64,000 bases of DNA from Achromobacter spanius (GTDB taxonomy: Bacteria > Pseudomonadota > Gammaproteobacteria > Burkholderiales > Burkholderiaceae_B), in assembly GCF_029637605.1 (NCBI RefSeq), contig NZ_CP121261.1, positions 6,410,881 to 6,474,880 on the forward strand, in the 5' to 3' direction. Positions 8,485-18,160 of this stretch are shown piece by piece. A model generated the notes under the pieces. It did no database searches. It saw only the letters and a list, made by a program, of their open reading frames with translations, and was not told the origin of the DNA. Numbering within the stretch: position 1 is the first letter of the stretch; every line of letters begins with the position of its first letter. The translations under genes were made by a program, and so were the position numbers.

Positions 8485-9477
8485 ATGCTGGCATTCATTG
8501 TTAGACGGGTCTTCAACGCGGCTGGCGTGATGCTGGCGGTGGCGTTGCTGGCCTTCGTGATCTTCCGTTTTGTCGGCGACCCCGTCGACATGATGCTCAA
8601 TGAGCAAGCCTCGCAGACGCAGCGCGACGAACTGCGCGAGCGCCTGGGGCTGAACGCCTCGATGGGTATGCAGTACGTCAACTTCGTCACCAACGCGGTG
8701 CAGGGCGAATTCGGCATTTCGTACCGCAACCAGCAAGACGTGTTCGCACTGGTGGCAGAACGCTTTCCCGCCACGTTCGAACTGGTGATGATGGCCACGC
8801 TGCTGTCGCTCGTGATTGGCGTGCCGCTGGGCGTGCTCACCGCCATCTACCGCAAGTCGCGCCTGGCGCAGGCCTTGCAGTTCGTGTCCATCCTGGGCAT
8901 TTCGCTGCCCAGCTTCGTGGTGGGCATCATGCTGATCCTGGTCTTCTCGGTGCAGTTGGGCTGGTTGCCCGGCTTTGGGCGGGGCGAGACGGTAAAGATC
9001 GGCTGGTGGTCCACCGGCTTGCTGACGCCGTCGGGCCGCGCCGCGCTGGTGCTGCCGTCCATCACCCTGGCGCTGTTCCAGATCACGCTGATCATGCGGC
9101 TGGTGCGGGCCGAGATGCTGGAAACGCTGCGCACGGAATTCATCAAGTTCGCCCGCGCCCGAGGTTTGCCCGACCGCGTAGTGCACTTTCGGCTGGCGCT
9201 GCGCAATTGCCTGATGCCCGTCATCACGGTCACGGGCATGCAGATCGGCAACCTGATCGCCTTCGCGCTCATCACGGAAACCGTGTTCCAGTGGCCCGGC
9301 ATGGGGCTGCTGTTCATTCAATCGGTCATGTTCGTGGACATTCCCGTCATGGCCGCCTATCTGGTGATCGTGTCTTTCATCTTCGTGACCCTGAACACGT
9401 TGGTGGACATGATGTATGGCGTGGTTGACCCCCGCCTGCGCAGCCAGCACGTCAAAGGAGGCGGCAATGCTCACTAA
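8485..9477 (+). CDS. ABC transporter permease, DppB-like
   Basis: 330-residue inner-membrane permease with about six transmembrane segments. An N-terminal helix (IVRRVFNAAGVMLAVALLAF) precedes the BPD_transp_1 domain. The coupling-helix (EAA) region is FIKFARARGLPDRVVHFRLALRN near residues 218-240. It overlaps the next permease by 11 bases. It forms the translocation pore with that permease and receives substrate from the family-5 binding protein. Confidence 0.93.
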   Translation: MLAFIVRRVFNAAGVMLAVALLAFVIFRFVGDPVDMMLNEQASQTQRDELRERLGLNASMGMQYVNFVTNAVQGEFGISYRNQQDVFALVAERFPATFELVMMATLLSLVIGVPLGVLTAIYRKSRLAQALQFVSILGISLPSFVVGIMLILVFSVQLGWLPGFGRGETVKIGWWSTGLLTPSGRAALVLPSITLALFQITLIMRLVRAEMLETLRTEFIKFARARGLPDRVVHFRLALRNCLMPVITVTGMQIGNLIAFALITETVFQWPGMGLLFIQSVMFVDIPVMAAYLVIVSFIFVTLNTLVDMMYGVVDPRLRSQHVKGGGNAH

Positions 9478-10408
9478 CCCCTTTTCGGGCGGCACGCAGA
9501 GCCGGATGTCCCGCTTTCTGCAAAGCGACTTGTGGTGGAGCCTGCGCAATGATTATGTGGCGATGGGGGCGGGCATCGTGCTCCTGGCCGTGGTGTTGCT
9601 GGCGGTGTTCGCGCCCTGGATCGCGCCGCAGAACCCCTACGACCTGGCGCAACTGGACCTGCTGAACGCCGAACTGCCGCCGCTCTGGGTGGAAGGCGCC
9701 GACCCGCAATTCCTGCTGGGCACCGACACGCAAGGCCGCGACGTATGGTCGGCCATTCTGTATGGCTCGCGCATGTCGCTTGCCATCGGGCTGGCCACCG
9801 TGGTGCTGTCCTTGGCGATCGGGCTGCTGGTGGGGCTGGCGGCCGGCTATTTCGGCGGCTGGATCGACAACGCGCTGATGCGGGTGGGCGACACGCTGCT
9901 TAGCATTCCCACGATTCTTGTCGCCATTCTGGTGACGGCGGTGTTCCGCCAATTGCTGCCACCCGGCCTGCGCGAAACGCTGTCGGCGGTGATTCTCATC
10001 CTGGCCATCTCCATGACCAACTGGGTGCAGTACGCCCGCACGGTGCGCGCGTCGGCGCTGGTGGAACGCGGCAAGGAATACGTGCAGGCAGCGCGGCTGA
10101 TCCGGGTCAGCCCGTTGCGCATCATGCTGACGCACATCCTGCCCAACACGCTGACCCCCGTGATGGTGACGGCCACGCTGAACCTGGGGCTGGCGGTGTT
10201 GATCGAGGCCACGCTGAGCTTTCTGGGCGTGGGCATGCCGCCGACCGAGCCGTCGCTGGGCACGCTGATCCGCCTGGGCAACCAGTTTCTTTTTTCGGGG
10301 CAGTGGTGGGTGGTGGTTTTCCCCGCGTTGTATTTAAGCCTGATCGTGCTGGTGGTGAACCTGCTTGGCGATTGGCTGCGCGATGCGCTCAACCCCCGTC
10401 TGCGCTGA
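9467..10408 (+). CDS. ABC transporter permease, DppC-like
   Basis: 313 residues from ATG 9467, chosen because AAAGGAGG at 9454-9461 is ideally placed; an in-frame start at 9416 would run back inside dppB-like coding sequence. An N-terminal OppC-type cytoplasmic region and first helix precede a large periplasmic loop (FLLGTDTQGRDVWSAILYG). Five more helices carry the EAA-like motif YVQAARLIRVSPLRIMLTHILPN. It is the partner of the upstream DppB-like protein. Confidence 0.93.
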   Translation: MLTNPFSGGTQSRMSRFLQSDLWWSLRNDYVAMGAGIVLLAVVLLAVFAPWIAPQNPYDLAQLDLLNAELPPLWVEGADPQFLLGTDTQGRDVWSAILYGSRMSLAIGLATVVLSLAIGLLVGLAAGYFGGWIDNALMRVGDTLLSIPTILVAILVTAVFRQLLPPGLRETLSAVILILAISMTNWVQYARTVRASALVERGKEYVQAARLIRVSPLRIMLTHILPNTLTPVMVTATLNLGLAVLIEATLSFLGVGMPPTEPSLGTLIRLGNQFLFSGQWWVVVFPALYLSLIVLVVNLLGDWLRDALNPRLR

Positions 10409-10434
10409 AGGCGCATCTTCAATAGAGGTCAAGC

Positions 10435-11628
10435 ATGGAAAACGCAACGCTGTACACCCAGGTCCGCCCCGCCGGTGGGGAGCTCACCACGGTGCTGGTG
10501 CGCGATGGCCGCATCCAGGCGCTGGGAGGCGCGGCGCCCGAGGGTGCCGCGGTGGTGGACGGGGGCGGCGCACTGATGCTGCCGGGGCTGATTGACGCCC
10601 ACGCGCATCTGGACAAGACGATGTACGGCATGCCCTGGTACCGCAACGATGTCGGCCCGAGGCTCATCGACAAGATCGAGAACGAACGCGCCGAAAAAAA
10701 ACGCCTGGGCATTGACCCGTACCGGCAATCGGCGCGCCAGATCGTGATGTCGATTGCGGATGGCACCAGCCACATCCGCAGCCATGTGGACGTGGACACC
10801 GACATTGGCCTGGCCGCCATTGAAGGCGTGATGCGCGCCCGCGAGCAATACCGCGACCAGATCGACGTGGAACTGGTGGCGTTTCCGCAAAGCGGCCTGT
10901 TGATCCGGCCGGGCACGCTGGAACTCATGGACGAAGCCCTGCGCATGGGGGCGGAGGTGGTGGGCGGGCTGGACCCGGCAGGCATGGACCGCGATCCCAA
11001 GGGCCATCTGGACGCCATCTTTGCCCTGGCCGACAAGCACGGCAAGCCCATCGACATCCACCTGCACGAATCGGGCGAGCTGGGCGCGTTTTCGATGCAG
11101 ATGACCATCGACCGCGTGCTGGCGCTGGGCATGCAGGGCAAGGTCACCCTGTCGCACTCGTTCTGTCTGGGCATGCCCGACACGCAGGCGGTTCAGGCGC
11201 TGACGGATGGGCTCTTGCAAGCGGGCATACACATCATGACGACGGGTTCGGCGTCGCGTCCCGTGCCCAACGTGGCGCGGCTGCGCGCGGCCGGCGTCAC
11301 CGTCTGTACCGGCAACGACGGCATGCGCGATACCTGGGGGCCCTACGGCAAGCCGGACATGCTGGAACGCACGATGCTGGTGGGCCTGCGCAACAACTTC
11401 CGCCGTGACGACGAACTGGCGATGGCGCTGGACGTGGCCACCTACGGCAATGCGCGTGTGATGAAGCTGGCCGACTACGGCCTGGCGCCGGGCTGCCACG
11501 CCGACTTCGTGCTGGTGGACGCCGAAACCGTGGCCGAAGCCATTGTGGCGCGGCCGCTGCGCAAGCTGGTCGTCAAGCGTGGCCGCGTCGTAGCGCGCGA
11601 TGGGCACGCCTTGGTGAGCGCGCCGTGA
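10435..11628 (+). CDS. cytosine-deaminase-like amidohydrolase
   Basis: 397-residue metal-dependent amidohydrolase. Metal and catalytic residues of the CodA-like group are complete: HxH at H56/H58 (AHAHLDKT), H209-x-x-E212 (HLHE), H241 (LSHSFCLG) and D295 (TGNDGMRDTWGPYG). Cytosine deaminase itself uses H..HxxE..H..D in this order. Likely substrates are cytosine, guanidino or ureido rings, or other cyclic amidines, but the true substrate is unknown. It sits inside the importer operon, between permease and ATPase genes, and its TGA overlaps the next gene's start. Confidence 0.88.
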   Translation: MENATLYTQVRPAGGELTTVLVRDGRIQALGGAAPEGAAVVDGGGALMLPGLIDAHAHLDKTMYGMPWYRNDVGPRLIDKIENERAEKKRLGIDPYRQSARQIVMSIADGTSHIRSHVDVDTDIGLAAIEGVMRAREQYRDQIDVELVAFPQSGLLIRPGTLELMDEALRMGAEVVGGLDPAGMDRDPKGHLDAIFALADKHGKPIDIHLHESGELGAFSMQMTIDRVLALGMQGKVTLSHSFCLGMPDTQAVQALTDGLLQAGIHIMTTGSASRPVPNVARLRAAGVTVCTGNDGMRDTWGPYGKPDMLERTMLVGLRNNFRRDDELAMALDVATYGNARVMKLADYGLAPGCHADFVLVDAETVAEAIVARPLRKLVVKRGRVVARDGHALVSAP

Positions 11629-13127
11629 TGCGCGCCGCCGAAGGCCCCATCCTGCTTACCGCCCGCTGGGTGGTGGGCCACGAAAACGGGCGGCACTGCC
11701 TGTACGAAAACGGCGAGCTCGTCTTTGAAGGCGATCGCATCGTGTATGTGGGCCACCACTATCCCGGGGCCGTCGCGCGCCGCCATGACTACGGCCGCGC
11801 GGTGATCGGGCCCGGCTTCGTGGACCTGGACGCCTTGTCGGACCTGGACACGACCATCCTGGGTTTCGACAATTCCCCCGCTTGGCAAAAGGGCCGTATC
11901 TGGCCCGAGACCTATATGAAGCAGGGGCCGTACGAGATGGTCTCGGCCGCCGAACTGGCGTTCCAGAAGCGCTATGCCTTCGCGCAGTTGATCCGCAACG
12001 GCATCACCACGGCCTTGCCCATCGCCTCGCTGTTCTACCGGGTCTGGGGCGAAACCCGCGACGAGTTCCTGTCGGCCGCCAACGCGGCGGGGGAACTGGG
12101 CCTGCGTGTCTACCTGGGGCCGGCCTACCGCAGCGGGCACACCTATGTGGATGTCGAGGGCAAGATCCGCTGCCATTACGACGAAGCGCGCGGCATGGCC
12201 GGGCTGGCCGAGGCGCTGGCGTTTTGCGACGAGATCGATGACCGATATCTTGGCCGCTATAACGGCCGCATCCGCGCGATGCTGGCGCCCGACCGCGTCG
12301 AAACCTGTACGCCGGACCTGCTGCGTGCATCGGCCGCCGCCGCGCGCGAACGCGAACTCCCGATCCGGCTGCACTGCTGCCAGTCACGCCTGGAATACGA
12401 CCTGGTGCTGGAGCAGCACGGCATGAGCCCGCCGGAATGGTTGCAAAGCCTGGGCTTTCTATCGCCACGTGCCTTGCTGCCGCACGGCACGTATGTATCC
12501 GGCTCACGCCATATTTCGCGCCCGGGCCGCGATCTTGAAATCATCCGCGACGCGGGCGCCAGCATCGTGCATTGCCCGCTGGTGTCCGCGCGCCATGGCG
12601 CGGCGCTTGCGTCGTTCGCAAGCTATCGCAAGCTGGGCGTCAACATCGGCATGGGCACCGACACCTGGCCGCCCGACATGGTGCAGAACATGCAGGTGGG
12701 CATGATGCTGTGCCGGGTGGCGGAAGGGGCCACCGAGGCGGTGCGCGCCGAAGACTATTACGACGCGGCCACGGTCGGCGGCGCCGATGCGCTGGGCCGC
12801 CCGGACCTGGGCCGCCTGGCCGTGGGCGCCAAGGCCGATATCGTCGTCTTTGATTTTTCGCACGATCGCAATGGCCAGATGATCGACCCGATCCAGACCC
12901 TGATGATCAGCGGCAGCGGCCGTGATGTGTCCCAGGTCATCATCGACGGGCGCTTCGTCATGGTGGATGGCCGCATCCCCGGCTTTGACGCCCGCCTGGC
13001 GCAAGAGCAGGCGCAGTCGCAGTTCGACGGCCTGGTGGCGCGCTACCCCGACCGCACCTGGGGGCATCCCCCGGTCGAACAGATTTTTTCTTCCAGCTAT
13101 CCGCGTCCCGCAAGGAGCCCGTCATGA
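11628..13127 (+). CDS. amidohydrolase-family (TRZ/ATZ-like) protein lacking the HxH motif
   Basis: 499 residues from ATG 11628 (TGATG junction with the previous gene); a GTG three bases earlier is possible. The N-terminal beta-sandwich and TIM barrel are recognisable ([16 protein letters not shown], residues 59-74). The expected HxH after strand 1 is D66-x-D68. Remaining candidate ligands are H249 (RLHCCQS), H286 (LLPHGTY) and D345 (GTDTWPPD). The residue pattern suggests a mononuclear site or altered metal use rather than random decay, since the frame is intact and the rest well kept. It ends overlapping the ATPase gene by four bases. Confidence 0.85.
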   Translation: MRAAEGPILLTARWVVGHENGRHCLYENGELVFEGDRIVYVGHHYPGAVARRHDYGRAVIGPGFVDLDALSDLDTTILGFDNSPAWQKGRIWPETYMKQGPYEMVSAAELAFQKRYAFAQLIRNGITTALPIASLFYRVWGETRDEFLSAANAAGELGLRVYLGPAYRSGHTYVDVEGKIRCHYDEARGMAGLAEALAFCDEIDDRYLGRYNGRIRAMLAPDRVETCTPDLLRASAAAARERELPIRLHCCQSRLEYDLVLEQHGMSPPEWLQSLGFLSPRALLPHGTYVSGSRHISRPGRDLEIIRDAGASIVHCPLVSARHGAALASFASYRKLGVNIGMGTDTWPPDMVQNMQVGMMLCRVAEGATEAVRAEDYYDAATVGGADALGRPDLGRLAVGAKADIVVFDFSHDRNGQMIDPIQTLMISGSGRDVSQVIIDGRFVMVDGRIPGFDARLAQEQAQSQFDGLVARYPDRTWGHPPVEQIFSSSYPRPARSPS

Positions 13128-14149
13128 TGGCAGTCGTACCCAACACCGCGCCGCCGCCCGCCGCCGTTCCGACCTTGTCGGTGCGTGGCCTGTCGGTTGA
13201 ATTTCCCACACGCCACGGCACGCTGGTGGCCACGCGCGACATCAGCTTCGATATCCAGCCCGGTGAAATCCTGGGCATGGTGGGCGAGTCCGGCGCGGGC
13301 AAGTCCCTGACCGGCATGGCGGTGATTGGCCTGCTGGAGCCGCCCGGCCGCTTGGGCGCGGGTGAAATCCATCTGGCCGGCAAGCGCATCGACAACCTGC
13401 CGGCCAAGGCGCGCCAGCGTTTGCGCGGCAAAGAGATTGGCGCGATTTTCCAGGACCCGCTGACCAGCCTGCACCCGCTGTTCACCGTGGGCGACCAGTT
13501 GGTTGAAACCATTCGCCACCACGACAAGGGCTCCGCCACGGCCGCCCGTGCCCGCGCGCTTGAACTCTTGCAGGCCGTGGGCATACCTGCGGCCGACAAG
13601 CGCATAGACCACTATCCGCATCAGTTTTCCGGCGGCATGCGGCAACGGGTGGTCATCGCGCTGGCCTTGGCGGCGCGCCCCGCGCTGATCATCGCTGACG
13701 AACCCACCACCGCGCTGGATGTGTCGGTGCAGGCGCAGATCACCGCGCTGCTGCGCCGGCTGTGCCGCGAGCAGGGCACGGCCGTGCTGCTGGTCACGCA
13801 CGACATGGGGGTGATTGCCGAAACCGCGGATCGCGTGGCGGTGATGTACGCGGGCCGCATTGTAGAGATCGGCCCGGTGCTGGACGTGCTGCGCCGCCCG
13901 GGCCACCCGTACACGCAGGGCTTGATGAATGCCATCCCCGGCCTGCGCCACCGCGCGGCCCGCTTGAACCAGATCGACGGCGCCATGCCGCGCCTGCACG
14001 CCATGCCCACTGGTTGTGCGTTCCACCCGCGTTGCGCGCAGGCGGGGCCGCGCTGCGCCCAGACTCGCCCGCCCTTGGCGGCATCGCCCTCGGGCGCCAC
14101 TGTCAGCGCTTGCTGGCTGCATCAGGAAGGAGTGGCTCATGCCGCGTAA
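13124..14149 (+). CDS. ABC transporter ATP-binding protein, DppD-like
   Basis: 341-residue ATPase of the peptide/nickel importer class. Walker A GESGAGKS is at 54-61, signature FSGGMRQR near residue 167, and Walker B ALIIADEP follows. The C-terminal oligopeptide-ABC extension has conserved cysteines ([10 protein letters not shown]), which in relatives can hold an Fe-S cluster. Start codons at 13124 and 13127 both follow AAGGAG at 13112-13117. It pairs with the next ATPase. Confidence 0.94.
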   Translation: MMAVVPNTAPPPAAVPTLSVRGLSVEFPTRHGTLVATRDISFDIQPGEILGMVGESGAGKSLTGMAVIGLLEPPGRLGAGEIHLAGKRIDNLPAKARQRLRGKEIGAIFQDPLTSLHPLFTVGDQLVETIRHHDKGSATAARARALELLQAVGIPAADKRIDHYPHQFSGGMRQRVVIALALAARPALIIADEPTTALDVSVQAQITALLRRLCREQGTAVLLVTHDMGVIAETADRVAVMYAGRIVEIGPVLDVLRRPGHPYTQGLMNAIPGLRHRAARLNQIDGAMPRLHAMPTGCAFHPRCAQAGPRCAQTRPPLAASPSGATVSACWLHQEGVAHAA

Positions 14150-15122
14150 CGACGATGTGCTGCTGCGGGCCGACGACCTGGCCTGCTGGTTCGATGTGTC
14201 GCCGCCCTGGCTGGAACGCACGCTGTCGCGCCAACCCGAGCAAACGCTGAAGGCGGTGGATGGGGTGTCCCTGGCGGTGCCGAGAGGCACCACCTTGAGC
14301 ATCGTGGGCGAATCCGGCTGCGGTAAATCCACGCTGGCCAAGCTGTTGGTGGGCCTGGTCGCGCCCACGCGCGGCAAGCTGGAATATGGCCGCAACCGGT
14401 TGGGCGGCGTACTGCATCCGCAAATGATCTTCCAGGATCTCTATGCCAGCCTGAACCCACGCTGGCGCGTCGGCAACATCGTGGCCGAGCCCATCATCAC
14501 GCTGGGCTTGCGGCAAACGCCGGCGGATACGCGCCGCCGCGTGGATGAATTGCTGGAACTGGTGGGCCTGTCCGCCAGCGACGCGGGCCGTTTTCCGCAT
14601 GAGTTCTCGGGCGGACAGCGGCAACGGATTTCCATCGCGCGCGCGCTGGCGACCGAGGCGGAATTCCTCGTCTGCGACGAGCCAACGTCCGCGTTGGACG
14701 TGTCGGTGCAGGCGCAGATCCTGAACCTGATGGGTGATCTGCAAAAGGAATTCGGGCTGACGTATGTGTTCATCAGCCACAACCTGTCGGTGGTGCGTCA
14801 CGTGTCCGACAGCGTGGCGGTGATGTATCTGGGCAGGATCGTGGAACAGGCCGCGGCGGATCAGTTATTTGAATCCCCCCAGCATCCGTACACGCGCATG
14901 CTGCTGGATACGATTCCCGACCTGGAAGACCCCCGGCGCGACCGCGAGCCCATGGGCGGCGAAGTGCCCAACCCGATCCAGCCGCCTTCGGGGTGTACGT
15001 TTCACCCGCGTTGTCCCGAGGCCAGGGATGAATGCCGGGTGGAGGTGCCCGAGGTCAGCCGGGTGGCGGGGCGCCAACTGCGCTGCCACGCGGTGCGATG
15101 GGAACGGGCGGTGGCGGCCTAG
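14139..15122 (+). CDS. ABC transporter ATP-binding protein, DppF-like
   Basis: 327 residues from ATG 14139, supported by AGGAAGGAG just upstream; the frame is open further back but inside the previous gene. Walker A GESGCGKS is at 57-64, signature FSGGQRQR and Walker [13 protein letters not shown] follow, and the C-terminal oligopeptide domain has [16 protein letters not shown]. It is the last gene of the importer/amidohydrolase operon and overlaps its partner by 11 bases. Confidence 0.94.
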   Translation: MPRNDDVLLRADDLACWFDVSPPWLERTLSRQPEQTLKAVDGVSLAVPRGTTLSIVGESGCGKSTLAKLLVGLVAPTRGKLEYGRNRLGGVLHPQMIFQDLYASLNPRWRVGNIVAEPIITLGLRQTPADTRRRVDELLELVGLSASDAGRFPHEFSGGQRQRISIARALATEAEFLVCDEPTSALDVSVQAQILNLMGDLQKEFGLTYVFISHNLSVVRHVSDSVAVMYLGRIVEQAAADQLFESPQHPYTRMLLDTIPDLEDPRRDREPMGGEVPNPIQPPSGCTFHPRCPEARDECRVEVPEVSRVAGRQLRCHAVRWERAVAA

Positions 15123-15130
15123 GGACGGGC

Positions 15131-15155
15131 ATCGGGTGGCGCCAGGCCACCCGAT
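15131..15155. terminator. hairpin between convergent operons
   Basis: ATCGGGTGGC at 15131-15140 pairs with GCCACCCGAT at 15146-15155, with a five-base loop. It lies between the ATPase gene and the TRAP permease gene. No T-run is present, so it is either a weak bidirectional terminator or an mRNA 3'-end stabiliser. Confidence 0.5.
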
Positions 15156-15168
15156 ACGCCATCGCCGA

Positions 15169-16446
15169 CTATTTCGCGTAGACCATATCCCGCAGGCCCA
15201 ACGACAAGCCGGGCCAGTACGTGATCACCAGCAGGCAGACGATCACCACCCCCACAAACGGAATCAGCGGTTTGATCAGGCGTTCAAGCGGCAGCTTGGC
15301 CACCGCCGACGCCGCGAACAGGTTCACCCCGAATGGCGGCGTGATCATGCCCAGCGCCAGGTTGACCACCATGATGATGCCGAAGTGCACCGGCTCCACG
15401 CCGAACTTCAAGGCCACCGGCAACAGCAAGGGCGCCAGCACCACGATGGACGCGGACGTTTCGATGAACATCCCGATCAGGAACAGCGCCACGTTCATGC
15501 CCATCAGGAACGTGAACTTCGTTTCGAAGATGTGCGACAGCCACGTGCCCAGCGCATCGGGTACGCCCGCGCGGTTGAGCAGGAAGCTGAACACGCCGGC
15601 ATTCGCGATCACGAACATGATCACGGCGGTGGACACCACCGATTTGTGCAGCGTCACGGACAGTTGCTTGAAGCTCAGGCGGCGGTAGATGAACTTGCCC
15701 ACCACCACCGCATACACCACCGCCACCACTGAGGCTTCGGTGGGCGTGAACACGCCGCCGTAGATGCCGCCCAGGATGATGGCGGGCATCATCAGCGCCA
15801 GCCAGGCGTTCTTCAGCGCCGGCCACAGCGGCAGGCGGCCTTCGCCGTCGCGCTTGCCCAGGTTGTTGCGCTTGGCGTAGAACCACACGTAGAACATCAG
15901 CGCCAGGCCGATCAGGATGCCCGGCATCACGCCGGCAATGAAGAGCTCGCCGGTCGACGTGTCGGTGGACACGGCGTACAGAATCATCGGAATCGACGGC
16001 GGGATGATCACGCCCAGTTCCGCCGCGCTGGCCTGTAGCGACGCAGCGAACGGGGCAGGGTAGCCGTGGCGGACCATCGCGGGGATCAGGATCGCGCCCA
16101 CGGCAAACGTCGTGGCTACGCTGGAGCCGGCTACCGCCGCGAAGATCATGCAGGTCAGCACGCAGGTGCAGGCCAGGCCGCCCTGGATGCCGCCTACCAC
16201 GCTCTTGGCAAATTCCACCATGCGTTCGGAAATGCCGCCGGCTTCCATCAGGTTGCCGGCCAGGATGAAGAAGGGAATGGCGACCAGTGGGTACTTGTCC
16301 AGCGCGGCGTACAGCTGCTGCGCGACAACCACCCAAGGCAGGCCGGAACTGCCAACCCCCGCCAGGCTGGCCAGGCCGATCGACACGGCGACCGGTACGG
16401 ACAGCCCGAAGAAGATCAGCATCGAGACAATCATTAATTGGGACAT
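15169..16446 (-). CDS. dctM: TRAP transporter large permease (DctM)
   Basis: 425 residues from the ATG at 16446 (MSQLMIVSMLIFFG). The open frame reaches further upstream, but the extra residues are Arg-rich and unlike the family. About 11-12 transmembrane helices, with the motifs PLVAIPFFILAGNLME, SGSSVATTFAVG-like GSSVATTFAVGAILIPAM and GVNLFAASAV. It imports a carboxylate or similar solute using the ion gradient, together with the small permease and receptor encoded upstream in the same direction. Confidence 0.95.
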   Translation of the reverse strand: MSQLMIVSMLIFFGLSVPVAVSIGLASLAGVGSSGLPWVVVAQQLYAALDKYPLVAIPFFILAGNLMEAGGISERMVEFAKSVVGGIQGGLACTCVLTCMIFAAVAGSSVATTFAVGAILIPAMVRHGYPAPFAASLQASAAELGVIIPPSIPMILYAVSTDTSTGELFIAGVMPGILIGLALMFYVWFYAKRNNLGKRDGEGRLPLWPALKNAWLALMMPAIILGGIYGGVFTPTEASVVAVVYAVVVGKFIYRRLSFKQLSVTLHKSVVSTAVIMFVIANAGVFSFLLNRAGVPDALGTWLSHIFETKFTFLMGMNVALFLIGMFIETSASIVVLAPLLLPVALKFGVEPVHFGIIMVVNLALGMITPPFGVNLFAASAVAKLPLERLIKPLIPFVGVVIVCLLVITYWPGLSLGLRDMVYAK

Positions 16447-16481
16447 GGCGATTTCTGCTGCGTAGGTTCGTTGGGGGCGGC

Positions 16482-17009
16482 TTAGCCTTGTGCGTCGTTG
16501 CGCACCGGCACGTCGTCTTCTTCGCCCGCGCACAAGCGAGCCAGCACGGCGATGGCGGCAAGCGTCGCGCCAACGGGGATCGCCAGATAGATCCACGAAA
16601 TCGAGATATCCAGGCTGGGCACGTTCTGGAAGCGCACCCGATAGGTCATGTTGCCGCCGATCCAGGCCAGAAAGCCCAGGAAGCTGGCGCAGATCAGCCC
16701 GATCACGGTTTCAAGTACACGCCGCTTGGTGCCGCCCAACAAGTTGCGCAGCAGCTCGACGCTGATCATCGCGCCATGGCGAAAGGCCAGCGCCACGCCC
16801 AGCAGCACGGTCCAGATCAGGAGGGCGCGGGTCAGCACCTCGCTCCAGTCGGCGGGCGATTGCAGGATGAAGCGGGCAATGACCTGGTAGAAGGCGGCGG
16901 CCGCGGCGGCCACCATCAGAAGTTGGGCAAGGACCGAGACCAGCTTGAACAGGCCGCGGTCGAAAGCGCAAAGCAAACGCATGATGAATCCCGATAGCGA
17001 TGGGCGCAT
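16482..17009 (-). CDS. dctQ: TRAP transporter small permease (DctQ)
   Basis: Four-helix membrane protein, about 175 residues, anchoring the large subunit. DctQ features are ARFILQSPADWSEVLTRALLIWTVLLG, FRHGAMISVELL and WIYLAIPVGATLA. The start is uncertain: ATG 17009 (MRPSLSGF) or ATG 16982 (MRLLCAF). A longer frame starting at 17054 would fall inside the intercistronic hairpin and is unlikely. It lies 36 bases upstream of dctM on the minus strand. Confidence 0.9.
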   Translation of the reverse strand: MRPSLSGFIMRLLCAFDRGLFKLVSVLAQLLMVAAAAAAFYQVIARFILQSPADWSEVLTRALLIWTVLLGVALAFRHGAMISVELLRNLLGGTKRRVLETVIGLICASFLGFLAWIGGNMTYRVRFQNVPSLDISISWIYLAIPVGATLAAIAVLARLCAGEEDDVPVRNDAQG

Positions 17010-17025
17010 AGGATGGAAAACGGCA

Positions 17026-17051
17026 AGCGGCGGGATCGGGATCCCGCCGCT
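17026..17051 (-). promoter_or_regulatory. intercistronic stem-loop between TRAP receptor and permease genes
   Basis: AGCGGCGGGATC at 17026-17037 is perfectly complementary to GATCCCGCCGCT at 17040-17051. In the minus-strand transcript it follows the dctP-like stop by about 35 bases and is followed by a short T-containing stretch (TGCCGTTTTCC). Such a structure could stabilise the receptor mRNA or partly terminate, giving more receptor than permease. Confidence 0.65.
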
Positions 17052-17084
17052 CAAGGCGGTATGCCCCGTGGGGGCAGCGCCGGC

Positions 17085-18059
17085 TTACTTGGTGTCGCGG
17101 ATCGCGTCGATCAGCTTCTTGTCGAACTTCTTGTAGTACTCGGGATAGGCGGGTTCGACGGCGGCGGCAAACGCGGCGCGATCCACCTCGGTCACCTGCA
17201 TGCCTTCCTTCTTCAACTGCTCGACACCGGTCTTCTCGATGTTGTCCACGTAGGCGCGCATGGCCATGGCGGATTCCTTGCCGGCCTTGTCGAAGTTGGC
17301 CTTGTCGGCGGCCGACAGGCCTTCATAGACGTTGGCCGACATCAGCACCAGTGCCGGGCCGTACACGTGGCCGGTCAAGGACAGGTATTTTTGCAGTTGC
17401 GACAGCTTGGCCGACGTGATCACCGACAGCGGGTTTTCCTGGCCGTCGATGGTGCCTTGCTGCAAGGCGGTGGCGACTTCAGGCCAGGCCATGGGGGTGG
17501 GCAGGATGCCGATCTGGCGGAACGCCGTGATGTGGATGGGGTTTTCCGTGGTGCGGATCTTCAGGCCCTTGGCGTCAGCCGGGGTCTTGACCGGACGCAC
17601 GTTATTGGTCAGGTGGCGAAAGCCTTGCTCGCCCCAGGCCAGGGCGATGATGCCGCGGCTGGGAAACTTGGCCAGCATGTCCTGGCCGATCTTGCTGTCC
17701 AGCACGGCGCGGGCGTGGTGCAGGTCGCGCAGCAGGAAGGGGATATCGAAAACCCCCGTCTCGGGAACAAAATTCAGGGTGGCGCCGGTCGAAACGATGG
17801 CCAGGTCGATCGTGCCGATCTGCAGGCCTTCGATCACTTCGCGTTCGCCGCCCAGCGCGCTGTTGGCGAATTGCTGTACTTTGTACTTCCCGTTCGTGGA
17901 CGCTTCGATGGACTTGGCCAAGGCGTCGGCACCGGCGCCATAGTGCGACGAGGTCGACAGGGCGTAGGCCATCTTCAAGGTGGTTTGGGCTGCCGAGGGC
18001 AGGGATGTGGCGGCCGCGCAGGCGGCCAGAACCGTGGCCGCAAGCCAGGATTTACGCAT
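17085..18059 (-). CDS. dctP: TRAP transporter substrate-binding protein (DctP family)
   Basis: 324-residue periplasmic receptor with a signal peptide (MRKSWLAATVLAACAAATS, cleavage after SAA near 24). DctP features are LGGEREVIEGLQIGTIDLAIVS near 69-90, the ligand-contact region GLKIRTTENPIH, and AWPEVATALQQGTIDGQENP, where an Arg of the family pairs with substrate carboxylate (R168 in KIRTT). First gene of the minus-strand TRAP unit. The ligand is probably an organic acid; the adjacent amide-catabolic island may or may not share it. Confidence 0.95.
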   Translation of the reverse strand: MRKSWLAATVLAACAAATSLPSAAQTTLKMAYALSTSSHYGAGADALAKSIEASTNGKYKVQQFANSALGGEREVIEGLQIGTIDLAIVSTGATLNFVPETGVFDIPFLLRDLHHARAVLDSKIGQDMLAKFPSRGIIALAWGEQGFRHLTNNVRPVKTPADAKGLKIRTTENPIHITAFRQIGILPTPMAWPEVATALQQGTIDGQENPLSVITSAKLSQLQKYLSLTGHVYGPALVLMSANVYEGLSAADKANFDKAGKESAMAMRAYVDNIEKTGVEQLKKEGMQVTEVDRAAFAAAVEPAYPEYYKKFDKKLIDAIRDTK

Positions 18060-18160
18060 TGTCTTCTCCGGTATTAGGTATCTTTAGGGGCGGCGTTGCC
18101 TCCCGCCCCGGGATGATATCGGGATTCGGACGCCGTTTAGGCGGTTTTTAACATTGATGA

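Noticed and set aside
6646..9549. A 967-residue minus-strand open frame opposite the ABC importer genes.
   Set aside because: It is His/Gln/Arg-rich, typical of antisense frames in high-GC genes, and lies opposite well-supported binding-protein and permease genes.
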